This document shows positions 1-9,004 of a DNA stretch of 64,000 nucleotides, piece after piece. The position numbers were made by a program, and so were the translations under genes. Below the pieces are notes generated by a model. The model searched no databases. It was not told the DNA's origin and saw only the letters and a list, made by a program, of their open reading frames with translations. The stretch is taken from positions 105,952-169,951 of the forward strand of contig JADKBO010000017.1 of the NCBI GenBank assembly GCA_016715105.1, read 5' to 3'. Positions within the stretch are counted from its first letter, which is position 1. Every line of letters begins with the position of its first letter. This DNA comes from Saprospiraceae bacterium. Its GTDB lineage: Bacteria; Bacteroidota; Bacteroidia; Chitinophagales; Saprospiraceae.

Positions 1-111
1 AACAAATATTCATTTTCTATCCATTAACCATGAAAATCATCAAACAAGATCATAAAAAATTATTAAAAACATGATTACATTTATCAATACAATACACAAA
101 ATTCCAATAAG

Positions 112-696
112 ATGATAAAATATAAATTCACAATTCTTTTATTTATCGCTACATTATTATGTTTTTCATGTGCTGAAAAAGATCCGTGCGAAGGTGTGAC
201 TTGCCAAAATGGTGGTACCTGTTTTGAGGGTAAATGTCAATGCCTTGATGGATTTGAAGGCAATAGCTGTGAAACAGAAAAATTACCTACGGCAGTAAAT
301 GTGTCTACCCTGAAGATAACTAAATTCCCAAGCAAAAAGCAAAATGGTGCCAATTGGGACGATGATGGAACAAATCCAGACCTTTTTCCAGGTTTGGTAA
401 CCTTGAAAGCAGATAATACCGCAGATAAATTTTTATGGTTGAGTGATTTAACTAAATTAAATGCGACTTTAAATCAAGAACATAATTTCCCTTTACTTTT
501 GCCAAAGCTAATTATGAACAATTATGAGTCTAAGTTGGCTTTCTTTTTATACGAGGAAGATGGTTCATCTTCTAGAGAATCAATGGGCGGTATATCCTTT
601 TTATTGAAAGACGTCGTAAAAGGAAAACCATCCATTATCAAACTAGATTGCCCGACTTGTACTGTAGCTTTAGAGTTATCGGTGACCTATGAATAA
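112..696 (+). CDS. EGF-like domain lipoprotein
   Basis: A 194-residue exported protein. The N-terminus is a lipoprotein signal (hydrophobic run then FSC, so Cys at about residue 20 would be lipidated). Directly after it comes one EGF-like module (about residues 26-54) with six cysteines in the order C-C-C-C-C-C, including QNGGTC and CLDGFEGNSC, the usual EGF spacing. The rest (about 60-194) has no motif I recognise but looks like a beta-rich extracellular domain. It probably sits on the outer membrane or cell surface. EGF modules are uncommon but known in Bacteroidota lipoproteins, usually as rigid spacers. The ATG is the only good start before the signal peptide. Function of the C-terminal domain is unknown. 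Confidence 0.75.
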   Translation: MIKYKFTILLFIATLLCFSCAEKDPCEGVTCQNGGTCFEGKCQCLDGFEGNSCETEKLPTAVNVSTLKITKFPSKKQNGANWDDDGTNPDLFPGLVTLKADNTADKFLWLSDLTKLNATLNQEHNFPLLLPKLIMNNYESKLAFFLYEEDGSSSRESMGGISFLLKDVVKGKPSIIKLDCPTCTVALELSVTYE

Positions 697-716
697 GCAA
701 TAAAACTGATTATATA

Positions 717-748
717 GTTGGGCTAAAATTGTAATTATACTATATTTG
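717..748 (+). promoter_or_regulatory. Candidate Bacteroidota promoter for the 764-1333 gene
   Basis: TATATTTG at 741-748 matches the TAnnTTTG -7 element, with GTTG at 717-720 (three of four bases of the TTTG -33 box) 20 bases upstream. The TTG at 746 lies inside the -7 box, so translation should begin at the ATG at 764, not at 746. Confidence 0.5.
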
Positions 749-763
749 ATTGACTTATCATCA

Positions 764-1333
764 ATGGAAAATATGGTTAAAACACTGACATATCAAACAT
801 CTGCCTTCAATTCTTGTCACCTGATTTTCAAGGATTCAATAAATGTTGGGAAATTGTTTAAACTGGAATGGATTGGCTCGCCTGTAGAAGCTACTATTAA
901 TGATTCCAAATATAAATTCTTTGTGAAAGGTTTTTTCAATCCCACTATTTCTATTTTGGATAAAGATAAAAATCAAAATATTGGAGAGGTCAAAGTCAAG
1001 TCATTTTTAAAATTCAATCCAACTGCTCACATGCGCTTGGCTGATGGAACACCATACTTCTGGAAAATTCAAGGGTATTTTAGATATTTCTGGGAATGGC
1101 AAAGCCGAGGTGGTTTTGTTATAATGAGAAGTGGTAATAAAGAATCTCATCTGTTTGATAATGAAGGTACTATTCAATTATTTGAGGAAACTTCTCATGA
1201 AGACTTAATGGTAGCTTTAGGCATTCAATTACAACAAATCACTCTAAGGAAAAATGCATTCACACAGACAATTAGCTTAGTCGGTCTGATCTTTTTTCTG
1301 CTGAATCAATTATCCCACTTATTCCTGAACTAA
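764..1333 (+). CDS. Hypothetical protein with C-terminal membrane anchor
   Basis: About 189 residues starting at MENMVK. The frame can be extended to a TTG at 746, but that codon lies within a promoter-like TATATTTG, so ATG 764 is preferred. There is no signal peptide. The body alternates short hydrophobic strands and turns with many aromatic residues (FFVKGFF, YFWKIQGYFRYFWEW). The last 20 residues form one hydrophobic segment that would be a tail anchor, leaving the body in the cytoplasm. I do not recognise the family; the strand pattern loosely recalls tubby/LURP-one-like barrels, but this is only an impression. It stands alone between two secreted-protein genes. Confidence 0.6.
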   Translation: MENMVKTLTYQTSAFNSCHLIFKDSINVGKLFKLEWIGSPVEATINDSKYKFFVKGFFNPTISILDKDKNQNIGEVKVKSFLKFNPTAHMRLADGTPYFWKIQGYFRYFWEWQSRGGFVIMRSGNKESHLFDNEGTIQLFEETSHEDLMVALGIQLQQITLRKNAFTQTISLVGLIFFLLNQLSHLFLN

Positions 1334-1596
1334 GGTTTGACCGGTGCATGTCGTAGTTTCTTAAATTGGTCGTTTTGATTTTGTCAAGATTACAGGCATA
1401 TTGGCCAAAATCCCTATTTTAACCTTCTGAATAAATCAAATTCCTTACTTTATAAATGGCAATTTTCTCAAAAATGCTGACATTATGTAGCTATAAGTGA
1501 TTTTAAAAAATTTAATAAAAAAAAGTCGATTCAAAACATTATCTCTCGCCACCTTAAAACACTAAAGTACTTTATCATTCAATTAAAACAAAAGTT

Positions 1597-2307
1597 ATGA
1601 GATTTCTAGTTGTACTTTTTTCACTTATATCTATATCAGTTTTTGGTCAAAATGTAGGAATTGGGCTTGATAGCCTTCCAACTGAAAAACTGGAAGTAAA
1701 TGGCATCATTTTTTCAAGACAAGGGGGTGTAAAGTTTCCAGACGGCACTATTCAAACCACTGCATATAATCCGGGAGGAGCTATGATGATGGAAGCTGGA
1801 CTTTCTGGCCTTGTAATGGAGTTTGCACAAGGACCAAATATCAATGTGTCTGGACCAGCAATGGCAAGTATGATAACCAATGGTCTTAATTTAAGCAGTG
1901 TGCAAGAAGGTGTTGGAATTGGTGTTTCAACACAAGGCGGTACCCTAAGTTCTTCGGCTCCTAGTTTATCTGAGATAACTGTAACTCGTGCCTCTGATTA
2001 CAATTCAGCAGCAATCAGGAACCTAGTCCAAAAAGCTGTCACAGTTCCTTACATAGAAGTATTTTATCTCCGAATGCTACCAAACGGAACTCATGTCATC
2101 AACCATATTTCTCGATTTGAGAACTGTTTACTTTCAGGGTACAGCATTTCGTCTGGTGGTGATACTCCTTCCGAAAGCATATCATTTGCTTTTCTGAAAG
2201 CCTGCCATAGATCTTATAAAAGGGATGCGGCTGGCGCCCAATTGAGTTTTATTGATACCTGTTATGATATCTCCAATCCCAGTAGCAGCTGTACCTGTAC
2301 TTTTTAA
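1597..2307 (+). CDS. Sec-exported Hcp-fold (T6SS tube-like) protein
   Basis: A 236-residue protein with a clear signal peptide (cleavage after VFGQ, about residue 18). Residues 19-60 have the NVGIG...KLEVNGIIFS...GGVKFPDGTIQT pattern that opens many Bacteroidota secreted or tail-fibre-like proteins. Residues about 68-225 carry Hcp-family (PF05638-like) signatures: ITVTRASDYNSAAIRNLV, then RFENCLLSGYSISSGGDTPSESISF, then a closing strand ending in YKRDAAG. Hcp proteins normally form cytoplasmic hexameric rings of the T6SS inner tube. This copy has a Sec signal and no tss genes nearby, so a T6SS tube role is unlikely. A secreted ring-forming or adhesive role is inference. The C-terminus is Cys-rich (CSCTC). 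Confidence 0.7.
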   Translation: MRFLVVLFSLISISVFGQNVGIGLDSLPTEKLEVNGIIFSRQGGVKFPDGTIQTTAYNPGGAMMMEAGLSGLVMEFAQGPNINVSGPAMASMITNGLNLSSVQEGVGIGVSTQGGTLSSSAPSLSEITVTRASDYNSAAIRNLVQKAVTVPYIEVFYLRMLPNGTHVINHISRFENCLLSGYSISSGGDTPSESISFAFLKACHRSYKRDAAGAQLSFIDTCYDISNPSSSCTCTF

Positions 2308-2322
2308 TTATTGTTTGTGTTG

Positions 2323-3081
2323 CTATACCGTCTGAAAGTTTCTTCCTTGATTGTAAAACATGACCATTGTCAATGTAACAGCCGCTAATGCCGGTCCGAC
2401 CATTGCACCAAGAAGTGGTACCATCAAAATAAGGTTGAGCACGAAACCCAATGCCAGAAGCATACCAGTATACTTTTTGCCCTCCACAAAACTCTCCTTG
2501 ATGGTCATGTGTTTGGACTCATTATAACTATCCAACATCAACATACCCAAATAATAAGATTGAGTGATGAAAAGGACAACAGGCTCTAGATAATCTATAA
2601 AACCAAAAATACCAAAAAATATCTTAATGATCAAGGTAGCTATCATTTCCATAATGAAACATCGAATGGTTACTTTGATCATTCTGACTTGAGCAGAAAA
2701 GAACTTGTTGAATGTGAGTTCAGTACTTACCCCTGTGAGTATTTCATTTGTCCTTCTTACCATGTGGAAAACCACCACCTCTAATAGGATCATTATAAAA
2801 TACTTCAGGGATCCATGAAATATAAAAGATGACCCTTCCTCATAAACCGTAGATGCCGCTGTTTTTACGTTGACCAAGGCAGACGCTGTCTCAGGATTAA
2901 ACAGTTCGTGCACACCATGGGACATGATATTAAAAAACTTAAATCCTACAACCATGGCCAATACCAATAAGATAAATAAAACCCAGCGATATTGCCAGAA
3001 GCCATGCCATAATTTATTTTCCTTTATAAAATCGGCAGCTTTAAAATAAGTAAAGAAGGTGTTGATAAATTGAGATACCAT
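2323..3081 (-). CDS. EI24-like multi-pass membrane protein
   Basis: About 252 residues from ATG at 3081; the frame runs three codons further to a TTG at 3090, which is less likely. Hydrophobic segments lie near residues 35-50, 95-110, 140-165, 170-190 and 205-240, giving about five to six helices. The layout (N-terminal amphipathic part, long central loop with TTEL-like polar stretch, paired C-terminal helices GMLLALGFVLNL and GPALAAVTLTMVMFY) matches the EI24/CysZ-like family found as DUF proteins in Bacteroidota. The substrate is unknown; CysZ transports sulfate in other phyla, but that should not be transferred here. It is convergent with the Hcp-like gene. Confidence 0.55.
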   Translation of the reverse strand: MVSQFINTFFTYFKAADFIKENKLWHGFWQYRWVLFILLVLAMVVGFKFFNIMSHGVHELFNPETASALVNVKTAASTVYEEGSSFIFHGSLKYFIMILLEVVVFHMVRRTNEILTGVSTELTFNKFFSAQVRMIKVTIRCFIMEMIATLIIKIFFGIFGFIDYLEPVVLFITQSYYLGMLMLDSYNESKHMTIKESFVEGKKYTGMLLALGFVLNLILMVPLLGAMVGPALAAVTLTMVMFYNQGRNFQTV

Positions 3082-3170
3082 AACAAGCAATTTTCTATAA
3101 AGATATGGTCAAGCAAATCAGCTCAAGTTGATTGATCGACGAGCAAACTGATTATTTCTACAAATATGGC

Positions 3171-4919
3171 CTATTTTAAAGAAAAAATAATGGCTTGGTA
3201 TGGTGTCAACGTTATGGAATCCCTTTTATAAGATAACCCATTGGTATTGTTGATCAACACTTTATCAGCTCTCTTTAGTGCAGGAAATGATAGGTTGACT
3301 TGTTCTTTTGAAAAATTAAGCATTACCAATGTTGATTGTTCTGGCATTGATCGGGTGTAGACAAATGCTTTGGGGTGTTCAGGCAATAAACATTCATACT
3401 TACCATAAACCAATGCTTCTGTTGACTTCCGCAATTGAGTCATTGCTCTGAAATGGTTGAGAATGGACGTTGAATCTTTGTCTTGTTCTGCCACGTTGAT
3501 GTAACTGTGATTTGGATTGATCTTCAGCCAAGGTGTGCCAGTCGTAAAGTCTGCATTTTGGTTACTCGTCCACTGCATTGGTGTACGTCCATTATCTCTC
3601 GAGCCAAATTTCAAAACTTCCAAATATTTTTGCAAATCGCCGCCATTATTCATCACTTTTTTGTACCCATTGATGGCGGAGATATCATTGTATTCTTCAA
3701 TTGTATTGAATCTGATATTGGTCATTCCCAACTCATCACCGTAATAAGTGTAAGGGGTCCCTCGCATACTCAATAAAAATGTGTTGAGCATTTTTGTGGA
3801 TAAAGCTCTGTATTCCTCACTATCATTGCCATACCTGGACACCAATCTAGCTTGATCATGATTAGAGAGAAAGATGGATATCCACCCTTTACTTTCAAAT
3901 TCCTTATCCCATTTTGAAAATACGCTTTTGAGGTGCACCAAATCATATCCATGTGGTTTTGCGATATCTACGGCATCAAATGCATAGGCCATATTCAATT
4001 CATTACGCTCTTCATCAACCAAAAGATGGGCATCTTCAAAATTTCTTCCTGCACCCTCAGCAACAGAAAGCACGTCATATTTACTCAAAACCTGGTCGTA
4101 CATTTCTTTCAAATAGGTGTGAATACCCTCTTGCATCGCATAATATTTGATGAAATTGGTGTCGAGATCTCCAGGTAATTCTGGGAAGGTAGTATCCTTT
4201 GCTGCAAATTGGAAAGCATCCAATCTGAAGCCATCTACACCTTTCTCCGCCCAAAACTTCATAATATCGTACACTTCCTGCCTCAATTTTGGGTTTTCCC
4301 AGTTGAGATCGGGTTGCTTGTCAGCAAAATAATGCAAATAATAGGCATTAGTTAGTGTGTCGTACTTCCAGGCTTCTCCAGAAGCATCAAATAAGCTGTA
4401 ACGATGGGCTGGTTTTCCTTTCTCAGCTGGCCACCAATGATAATAATCTCTGTAAGGATTATCTCTGGAGCTCCTGGATTGTTTAAACCATTCATGTTCA
4501 TCACTGCTGTGGTTGACCACAATGTCCATGATGAGTTTGATTCCTGCTTCATGTAATTTTACCAAAAGGCTATCGAATGTTTGCAAGTCTCCAAAGTCCT
4601 GATGAATATTGCGATAATCACTTACATCATAACCATTATCTGCATTTGGTGAACTATAAATAGGATTGAGCCAAATGGCAGTAATGCCGAGGCCTTTTAA
4701 ATAATCGATTTGGTCTATAATGCCACGGAGATCACCAATACCATCACCATTGCTATCTTTAAAACTTCGAGGATAAATTTGGTATACAATGGCTTCTTTC
4801 CACCACTTTTTATTTTGGCCCGATGTCATTTGGTCGTCAATTTTCTCTTCTTTACATGCTGCAAACATTGCTGCAATTGCAAGCAAAAGGAATATGCTTT
4901 TCTGGTTTATATTATTCAT
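3171..4919 (-). CDS. GH13 alpha-glucosidase lipoprotein
   Basis: A 582-residue GH13 enzyme preceded by a lipoprotein signal ending AAC (Cys about 22), so it is likely periplasmic or outer-membrane attached. The TIM barrel starts at WKEAIVYQIYPRSFKDSNGDG. Conserved regions: DIVVNHSS (region I), GVDGFRLDAF with the nucleophile near Asp234, VAEGAG with the acid/base near Glu288, and LSNHDQ with Asp near 355. Region V reads QPDLN, typical of oligo-1,6-glucosidase-like subfamilies, whereas the Ala after the nucleophile is more usual in alpha-1,4 enzymes, so linkage specificity is open. It follows the DUF3052-like gene by 16 bases on the same strand and is probably co-transcribed with it. It would release glucose from malto- or isomalto-oligosaccharides. 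Confidence 0.9.
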   Translation of the reverse strand: MNNINQKSIFLLLAIAAMFAACKEEKIDDQMTSGQNKKWWKEAIVYQIYPRSFKDSNGDGIGDLRGIIDQIDYLKGLGITAIWLNPIYSSPNADNGYDVSDYRNIHQDFGDLQTFDSLLVKLHEAGIKLIMDIVVNHSSDEHEWFKQSRSSRDNPYRDYYHWWPAEKGKPAHRYSLFDASGEAWKYDTLTNAYYLHYFADKQPDLNWENPKLRQEVYDIMKFWAEKGVDGFRLDAFQFAAKDTTFPELPGDLDTNFIKYYAMQEGIHTYLKEMYDQVLSKYDVLSVAEGAGRNFEDAHLLVDEERNELNMAYAFDAVDIAKPHGYDLVHLKSVFSKWDKEFESKGWISIFLSNHDQARLVSRYGNDSEEYRALSTKMLNTFLLSMRGTPYTYYGDELGMTNIRFNTIEEYNDISAINGYKKVMNNGGDLQKYLEVLKFGSRDNGRTPMQWTSNQNADFTTGTPWLKINPNHSYINVAEQDKDSTSILNHFRAMTQLRKSTEALVYGKYECLLPEHPKAFVYTRSMPEQSTLVMLNFSKEQVNLSFPALKRADKVLINNTNGLSYKRDSITLTPYQAIIFSLK

Positions 4920-4935
4920 TTTACCAAAATTCTAA

Positions 4936-5403
4936 TTATTTACCTTTTTGAGTTGTCCGCTTTTTTGCCTCATCTGTCACGGCGAAACTTTCCCTTCTCG
5001 TGATGTTTTTGATATAGGATACTTTTCTGAACCTCAGCGCACTCCAATCATCGTCAATAGCAACCTGTCTTACTGGTTCTAATTCATGTTCTGCCATAAA
5101 TTCCCAACCGATATCGCGGTTTATTTCACTTTTATACTTCTTTGATGATTGTTTAGGGTAGCAAATCCAAATGAAGGCATCACCTTGAAGTTTGCTTATG
5201 TTTTTGTTTAAAAAGTCTTTGATTTCATCAATTCTGACTGCAAAACAAAGCACAAAGTCTATCTCTTCAACTTTGCCAGCGTCCGTGAAAACGGCAGTGA
5301 CTTTGCTCATTTCACTCAGCTCAATCTTGAAAGATTCTGGCGAATTATACAGTACAATGGAAGAATGATCTTTAAAATTGAGTTTTTTGAATAAAGGTGT
5401 CAA
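4936..5403 (-). CDS. DUF3052-like protein
   Basis: A 155-residue soluble protein without a signal peptide. Its plan follows the DUF3052 family: an opening strand with LFKKLNFKDHSSIVLYNSPESF, a middle DFVLCFAVRIDEIKDFL segment, a GDAFIWICYPKQSSK strand resembling the WVAWPKK motif of the family, and a terminal DDDWSALRFRKV. The fold resembles a degenerate Rossmann/methyltransferase without its cofactor motif, and the biochemical role is unknown. The C-terminal 25 residues are basic and probably disordered. It is immediately upstream of the GH13 lipoprotein gene on the same strand. Confidence 0.65.
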   Translation of the reverse strand: MTPLFKKLNFKDHSSIVLYNSPESFKIELSEMSKVTAVFTDAGKVEEIDFVLCFAVRIDEIKDFLNKNISKLQGDAFIWICYPKQSSKKYKSEINRDIGWEFMAEHELEPVRQVAIDDDWSALRFRKVSYIKNITRRESFAVTDEAKKRTTQKGK

Positions 5404-5507
5404 GGCTATTTGAATTTTATTGACACCAAAAATAAAAATTGGCAGGAATAAAAATTAACAAATTCCAATATTGTTTCAAACTACCAATTTATAGCCGGCA
5501 GTAAAAT

Positions 5508-5548
5508 AAAAGAGGAGCACCTAAGTTATCTCAGATGCTCCTCTTTTT
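5508..5548 (-). terminator. Intrinsic terminator after kdgK
   Basis: A perfect 12-bp stem (AAAAGAGGAGCA at 5508-5519 with TGCTCCTCTTTT at 5536-5547) around a 16-base loop. It is T-rich on both strands, so it could work in both directions. It lies about 55 bases beyond the kdgK stop on the minus strand and should end the uxaC-kdgK transcript. Confidence 0.8.
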
Positions 5549-5602
5549 AATATTGCAGAAGTAATTTCTTGCAGCGGAAATTTACGTCATTCCATTTTAA
5601 AT

Positions 5603-6628
5603 TTAGCGTTGTACCCTTCCACTGCCATCACCTTTCATTAACTCTTTCACTTCCGTGAGTGTCGCATGATTGAGGTCACCAGGAATGGTATGTTTTAATG
5701 CACTGGCAGCGACACCAAATTCGGCTGCTTCTGCCATCGGCATGCCTGTCACTAATCCGTAAATGAGTCCACTGGCAAAGGAATCTCCGCTACCTACTCT
5801 GTCAACAATTCTTACATTGTATTCTTTTGTGTGATAAAACTCGTTTCCATCATAAACCAAAGCACTCCAACCATTATCGCTGGCACTGTGGCTTTCTCTC
5901 AATGATGAAGCAATAAATTTAAAGCCAAAATGCGCTTTCATCTGTCTGAAAACGTCTTTAAATCCATCCAAATTGAGTTCACCTTTAGTAACATCAGTGC
6001 CACTAGCTTTAAAACCAAGTGAAGTGTCCGCATCTTCTTCATTACCTATACAGACGTCGACATATTGGCACAATCTGGTCATGACTTCTCTGGCCTTTTC
6101 CTTTGACCACAATTTTTTGCGATAATTGAGATCGATACTGGTTGTAATGCCTTTTGCTTTGGCAGCTTTGAGTGCCGCTTCTGTCAATGCCGCAGCTTTA
6201 TCGCTGAGTGCAGGAGTTATTCCTGTGGTATGGAACCAATCAGCTCCTTCAAAAATTTTATCGAAATCAAATTCACTTACATCAGCATCTGCTATGGAAG
6301 CGCCTGCTCTATCATAAACAACCTGTGAAGCGCGCATGGACGCACCCGTTTCTAAGAAATATATACCTAACCTATCACCTCCTCTTACTATATATTGCGT
6401 GTCTACTCCATATCTTCTCAGATGATTGACCGCTGAATCTCCAATTGGATTTTTGGGCACCTTAGTAACGAAAGTACCATTCAGTCCATAATTACACAAC
6501 GAGGCAGCAACGTTGGCTTCTCCCCCACCATAGGTTACTTCAAAACTGTCGGATTGCACAAACCGCTTATGATCACTTGTCGATAGTCTCAACATAATTT
6601 CACCAAGGGTTACAACTTTTTTTGTCAT
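5603..6628 (-). CDS. kdgK: 2-dehydro-3-deoxygluconate kinase (PfkB family)
   Basis: A 341-residue ribokinase-fold sugar kinase. The N-terminal TLGEIMLRLS and the YGGGEANVAASL glycine-rich substrate loop are PfkB signature 1. The C-terminal DRVGSGDSFASG is signature 2, with GSGD forming the anion hole and its Asp the catalytic base. The sequence around the lid (TTGITPALSD, SIDLNYRKKLW) is that of KDG kinases. The enzyme phosphorylates 2-keto-3-deoxygluconate to KDPG in the cytoplasm. It is 54 bases downstream of uxaC on the same strand, which supports a hexuronate-degradation operon. No uxuA, uxaB or KDPG aldolase gene is in the window. The length is normal for the family. Confidence 0.9.
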   Translation of the reverse strand: MTKKVVTLGEIMLRLSTSDHKRFVQSDSFEVTYGGGEANVAASLCNYGLNGTFVTKVPKNPIGDSAVNHLRRYGVDTQYIVRGGDRLGIYFLETGASMRASQVVYDRAGASIADADVSEFDFDKIFEGADWFHTTGITPALSDKAAALTEAALKAAKAKGITTSIDLNYRKKLWSKEKAREVMTRLCQYVDVCIGNEEDADTSLGFKASGTDVTKGELNLDGFKDVFRQMKAHFGFKFIASSLRESHSASDNGWSALVYDGNEFYHTKEYNVRIVDRVGSGDSFASGLIYGLVTGMPMAEAAEFGVAASALKHTIPGDLNHATLTEVKELMKGDGSGRVQR

Positions 6629-6682
6629 TTTATACTAATTAAATTAAAAAATTCGAGTTAATTACTTAAATATTATAAGTTA

Positions 6683-8086
6683 CTATACTTGTAAATATGC
6701 TTTTACATTATGATAACAAATATCGCTTACAATTTTCCCAGTCCATTCTAGGTCATTTGGCAATTCGCCTTTGTCGATTTCAGCACCAAATATATTGCAT
6801 AATATCCTACGGAAATACTCGTGTCGGGGGAACGATAAAAAACTCCTGGAATCTGTAAGCATTCCAATAAAACAACTGACTAATCCCATATTTGATAAGG
6901 CATTGATCTGTTTTTCCATGCCATCCTTTTGGTCCAAAAACCACCAGCCAGAACCAAATTGTAATTTACCTTTCACGCTTCCATCGTTGAAATTGCCGAT
7001 CATGGTTGCCATCACTTCGTTGTCTGAAGGATTTATATTATAAATTACGGTTTTGGCCAATCTATTTTCTTCGTCAAGTTTTGCAAGATAGGTTGATAAA
7101 CTTCGTGCTTGGGACCAATCACCAATAGAATCCCATCCAGTATCAGGACCCAATGTGCGCATCATCCTTATATTATTGTTTCTCTGAGCACCAAGGTGAA
7201 ATTGCTGCACCCAGCCAAGTTGATGGTACATTTTACCCAAATCGAGCAAAATTGAAGACATGTATTTGGATGCTTCATCAGGTGAAATGACTTTACCCGA
7301 TAAAGCTTTTTGGAAAATTTCAGCAACCTCTTGTGTAGTAAATGTATCTGCACAAACATATTCCAAACCATGATCAGAAACCTTACATCCTTTGCTCACA
7401 AAAAATGCAGCCCGCACTTCCAATGCCTTGAGCAATTGATCATAACTATTGATTTCTACATCGGTGAGTTCCCCCAATTTTGTAAGATAATCACTAAACT
7501 GTTGGTGTTGAATAAATATAAACTTATCTGGTCTGAAGGCTGGAAGCATTGTGCCAAACTTAGGCTGTTCTTCTCCAACCGATGAATGATATTCCAAACT
7601 ATCCAAAGGATCGTCTGTAGTGCAAAGTAGCTCCACATTCATCTTTTGCAATAAACCATTGACACTGTTATCTTTTGTTTGGAGTTGCTCATTACAAGTA
7701 CGATATATGCTGGCAGCAGTGGCAGGAGATAACAACTCATCTACACCAAAATAACGTTTGAGCTCCAGGTGAGTCCAGTGATATAATGGGTTTCTCAAGG
7801 TATAAGGCACCGTCTCCGCCCATTTTTCAAACTTTTCAACATCTGATCTGTCGCCTGTGCAATAGGATTCATCTACCCCACTTGCTCGCATGGCCTTCCA
7901 TTTATAATGATCACCATATAACCATGCTTGGGTTATATTTTCAAATTGGTCGTCGGTTCTTATTTTTTGAGGCGAGAGGTGGTTGTGATAATCGATTATG
8001 GGTAGATCTTTTGCATAATCAAAGTATAATCGCTCTGCAGTTTCTGAATGCAGTAAAAAATTATCGTCTAAAAAACTCCTCTTCAT
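6683..8086 (-). CDS. uxaC: Glucuronate isomerase
   Basis: A 467-residue member of the uronate isomerase family (amidohydrolase superfamily). It shows the N-terminal LDDNFLLHSETAERLY segment, the metal-site motif DYHNHLSP near residue 33, the WLYGDHYKWKAMRA block, and the C-terminal GMLTDSRSFLSFPRHEYFRR block with the catalytic Asp/Arg region. It converts D-glucuronate to D-fructuronate (and D-galacturonate to D-tagaturonate) in the cytoplasm. It is the first gene of a two-gene minus-strand unit with kdgK. Length and start agree with the family, and nothing appears missing. Confidence 0.95.
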   Translation of the reverse strand: MKRSFLDDNFLLHSETAERLYFDYAKDLPIIDYHNHLSPQKIRTDDQFENITQAWLYGDHYKWKAMRASGVDESYCTGDRSDVEKFEKWAETVPYTLRNPLYHWTHLELKRYFGVDELLSPATAASIYRTCNEQLQTKDNSVNGLLQKMNVELLCTTDDPLDSLEYHSSVGEEQPKFGTMLPAFRPDKFIFIQHQQFSDYLTKLGELTDVEINSYDQLLKALEVRAAFFVSKGCKVSDHGLEYVCADTFTTQEVAEIFQKALSGKVISPDEASKYMSSILLDLGKMYHQLGWVQQFHLGAQRNNNIRMMRTLGPDTGWDSIGDWSQARSLSTYLAKLDEENRLAKTVIYNINPSDNEVMATMIGNFNDGSVKGKLQFGSGWWFLDQKDGMEKQINALSNMGLVSCFIGMLTDSRSFLSFPRHEYFRRILCNIFGAEIDKGELPNDLEWTGKIVSDICYHNVKAYLQV

Positions 8087-8562
8087 ATACTTTTGGCTTT
8101 GTAATTTTTTTTCAAGCTATTTTATTATCTCTATCTAATAATTCTTATCAAATGGTTTCAGTGTAGGGACATTAGTCATCGCATAAAAGTTACAATGGAA
8201 TCGATTTCGTTATTCTTCTCATATATCCGCGCAAAGTTAATGTTAGCTGCCTTACTACCGGTTTTTTTTGCAAATTTCCTCAAGTTTGCTCTTTATAAAC
8301 CACAAAATAGATAGAAATATTTTTTGATAACTGTATTTTCAACAATAAGTCTTAATAGCGTTCAATTTTTATACCAATGGTAAGGTTGCCCAAGACACCA
8401 TTTAGTTGAGATATAACTTGGAAAGGAAGGTATTGAAAATCTGATGAGCGGTAAAAAAATGTTCATCCTACTCAGCTTTTGTAAGGGACTTTACAGACAC
8501 AACTTATTCATGTCAATCAATATTGAAGATTCAATCTGCTGCAAATAGAAACGTGAGGACAA
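8087..8562 (+). other. Intergenic region between uxaC and the VOC gene
   Basis: A 476-base AT-rich stretch. The part near 8087-8300 should contain the uxaC promoter. The only good -7 match on the minus strand is TAACTTTG at 8237-8230, and its nearest TTTG (8269-8272) is 31 bases away, too far for a standard promoter. I see no convincing gene, RNA or repeat. The longest frame is a minus-strand frame of about 32 codons near 8400, which looks random. Confidence 0.4.
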
Positions 8563-8934
8563 CTACCTATGCTGGTCAAACAAAATTGCATTGCCATCAG
8601 GATCAATCACTACAAAACTTGCAGCGCCTGTAGTTGTTTCATCCGCCTCATATTCTAATTTGATATTTTTTTCTTTCAGTTTTTGCTGAATGGTTCGCAC
8701 ATCATCAAAGGTGTCGAGCGGATGAGCATTGGAATCCCAACCTGGATTGAAGGTCAGAATATTGTTTTCAAACATGCCCTGAAATAATCCAATCAGGGTA
8801 TCTTCATTTTTCATAATGAGATAATTGCTTTCCAGGTTTCCTGCAAACGCGTGAAACCCCAGATTTTCATAGAAAGCTTTTGAAATTTCTATATCTTTTA
8901 CAGATAAGCTGACTGAAAAAGCACCTAATTTCAT
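8563..8934 (-). CDS. VOC superfamily (glyoxalase-like) protein
   Basis: A 123-residue protein of the vicinal oxygen chelate fold: FSVSLSVKDIEISKAFYENLGF opens the first beta-alpha-beta module, and FVVIDPDGNAILFDQ closes the second. Small single-domain VOC proteins of this kind act as dimers and often bind a metal, but the substrate cannot be told from sequence. Related proteins are annotated as glyoxalases, dioxygenases or bleomycin-resistance-like proteins. It lies 70 bases downstream of the msrB gene on the same strand and may share its transcript. No signal peptide. Confidence 0.8.
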   Translation of the reverse strand: MKLGAFSVSLSVKDIEISKAFYENLGFHAFAGNLESNYLIMKNEDTLIGLFQGMFENNILTFNPGWDSNAHPLDTFDDVRTIQQKLKEKNIKLEYEADETTTGAASFVVIDPDGNAILFDQHR

Positions 8935-9004
8935 AACCTTAATTTAACTAATGATTGATTAGCCCTAAGTTATGAAAAAATGATTGATTGATCAAAAAAA
9001 GTGA

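Noticed and set aside
746..763. TTG start at 746 for the second gene
   Set aside because: It lies within a perfect TATATTTG -7 promoter element, so it would not be transcribed as a start; ATG 764 is preferred.
2323..3081. CysZ sulfate transporter
   Set aside because: The topology is compatible with the EI24 group, but there are no sulfate-assimilation neighbours and no specific motif, so only the family name is used.
8400..8500. Minus-strand frame of about 32 codons between uxaC and the VOC gene
   Set aside because: Short, without a coupled start, conserved motif or membrane segment; likely random.
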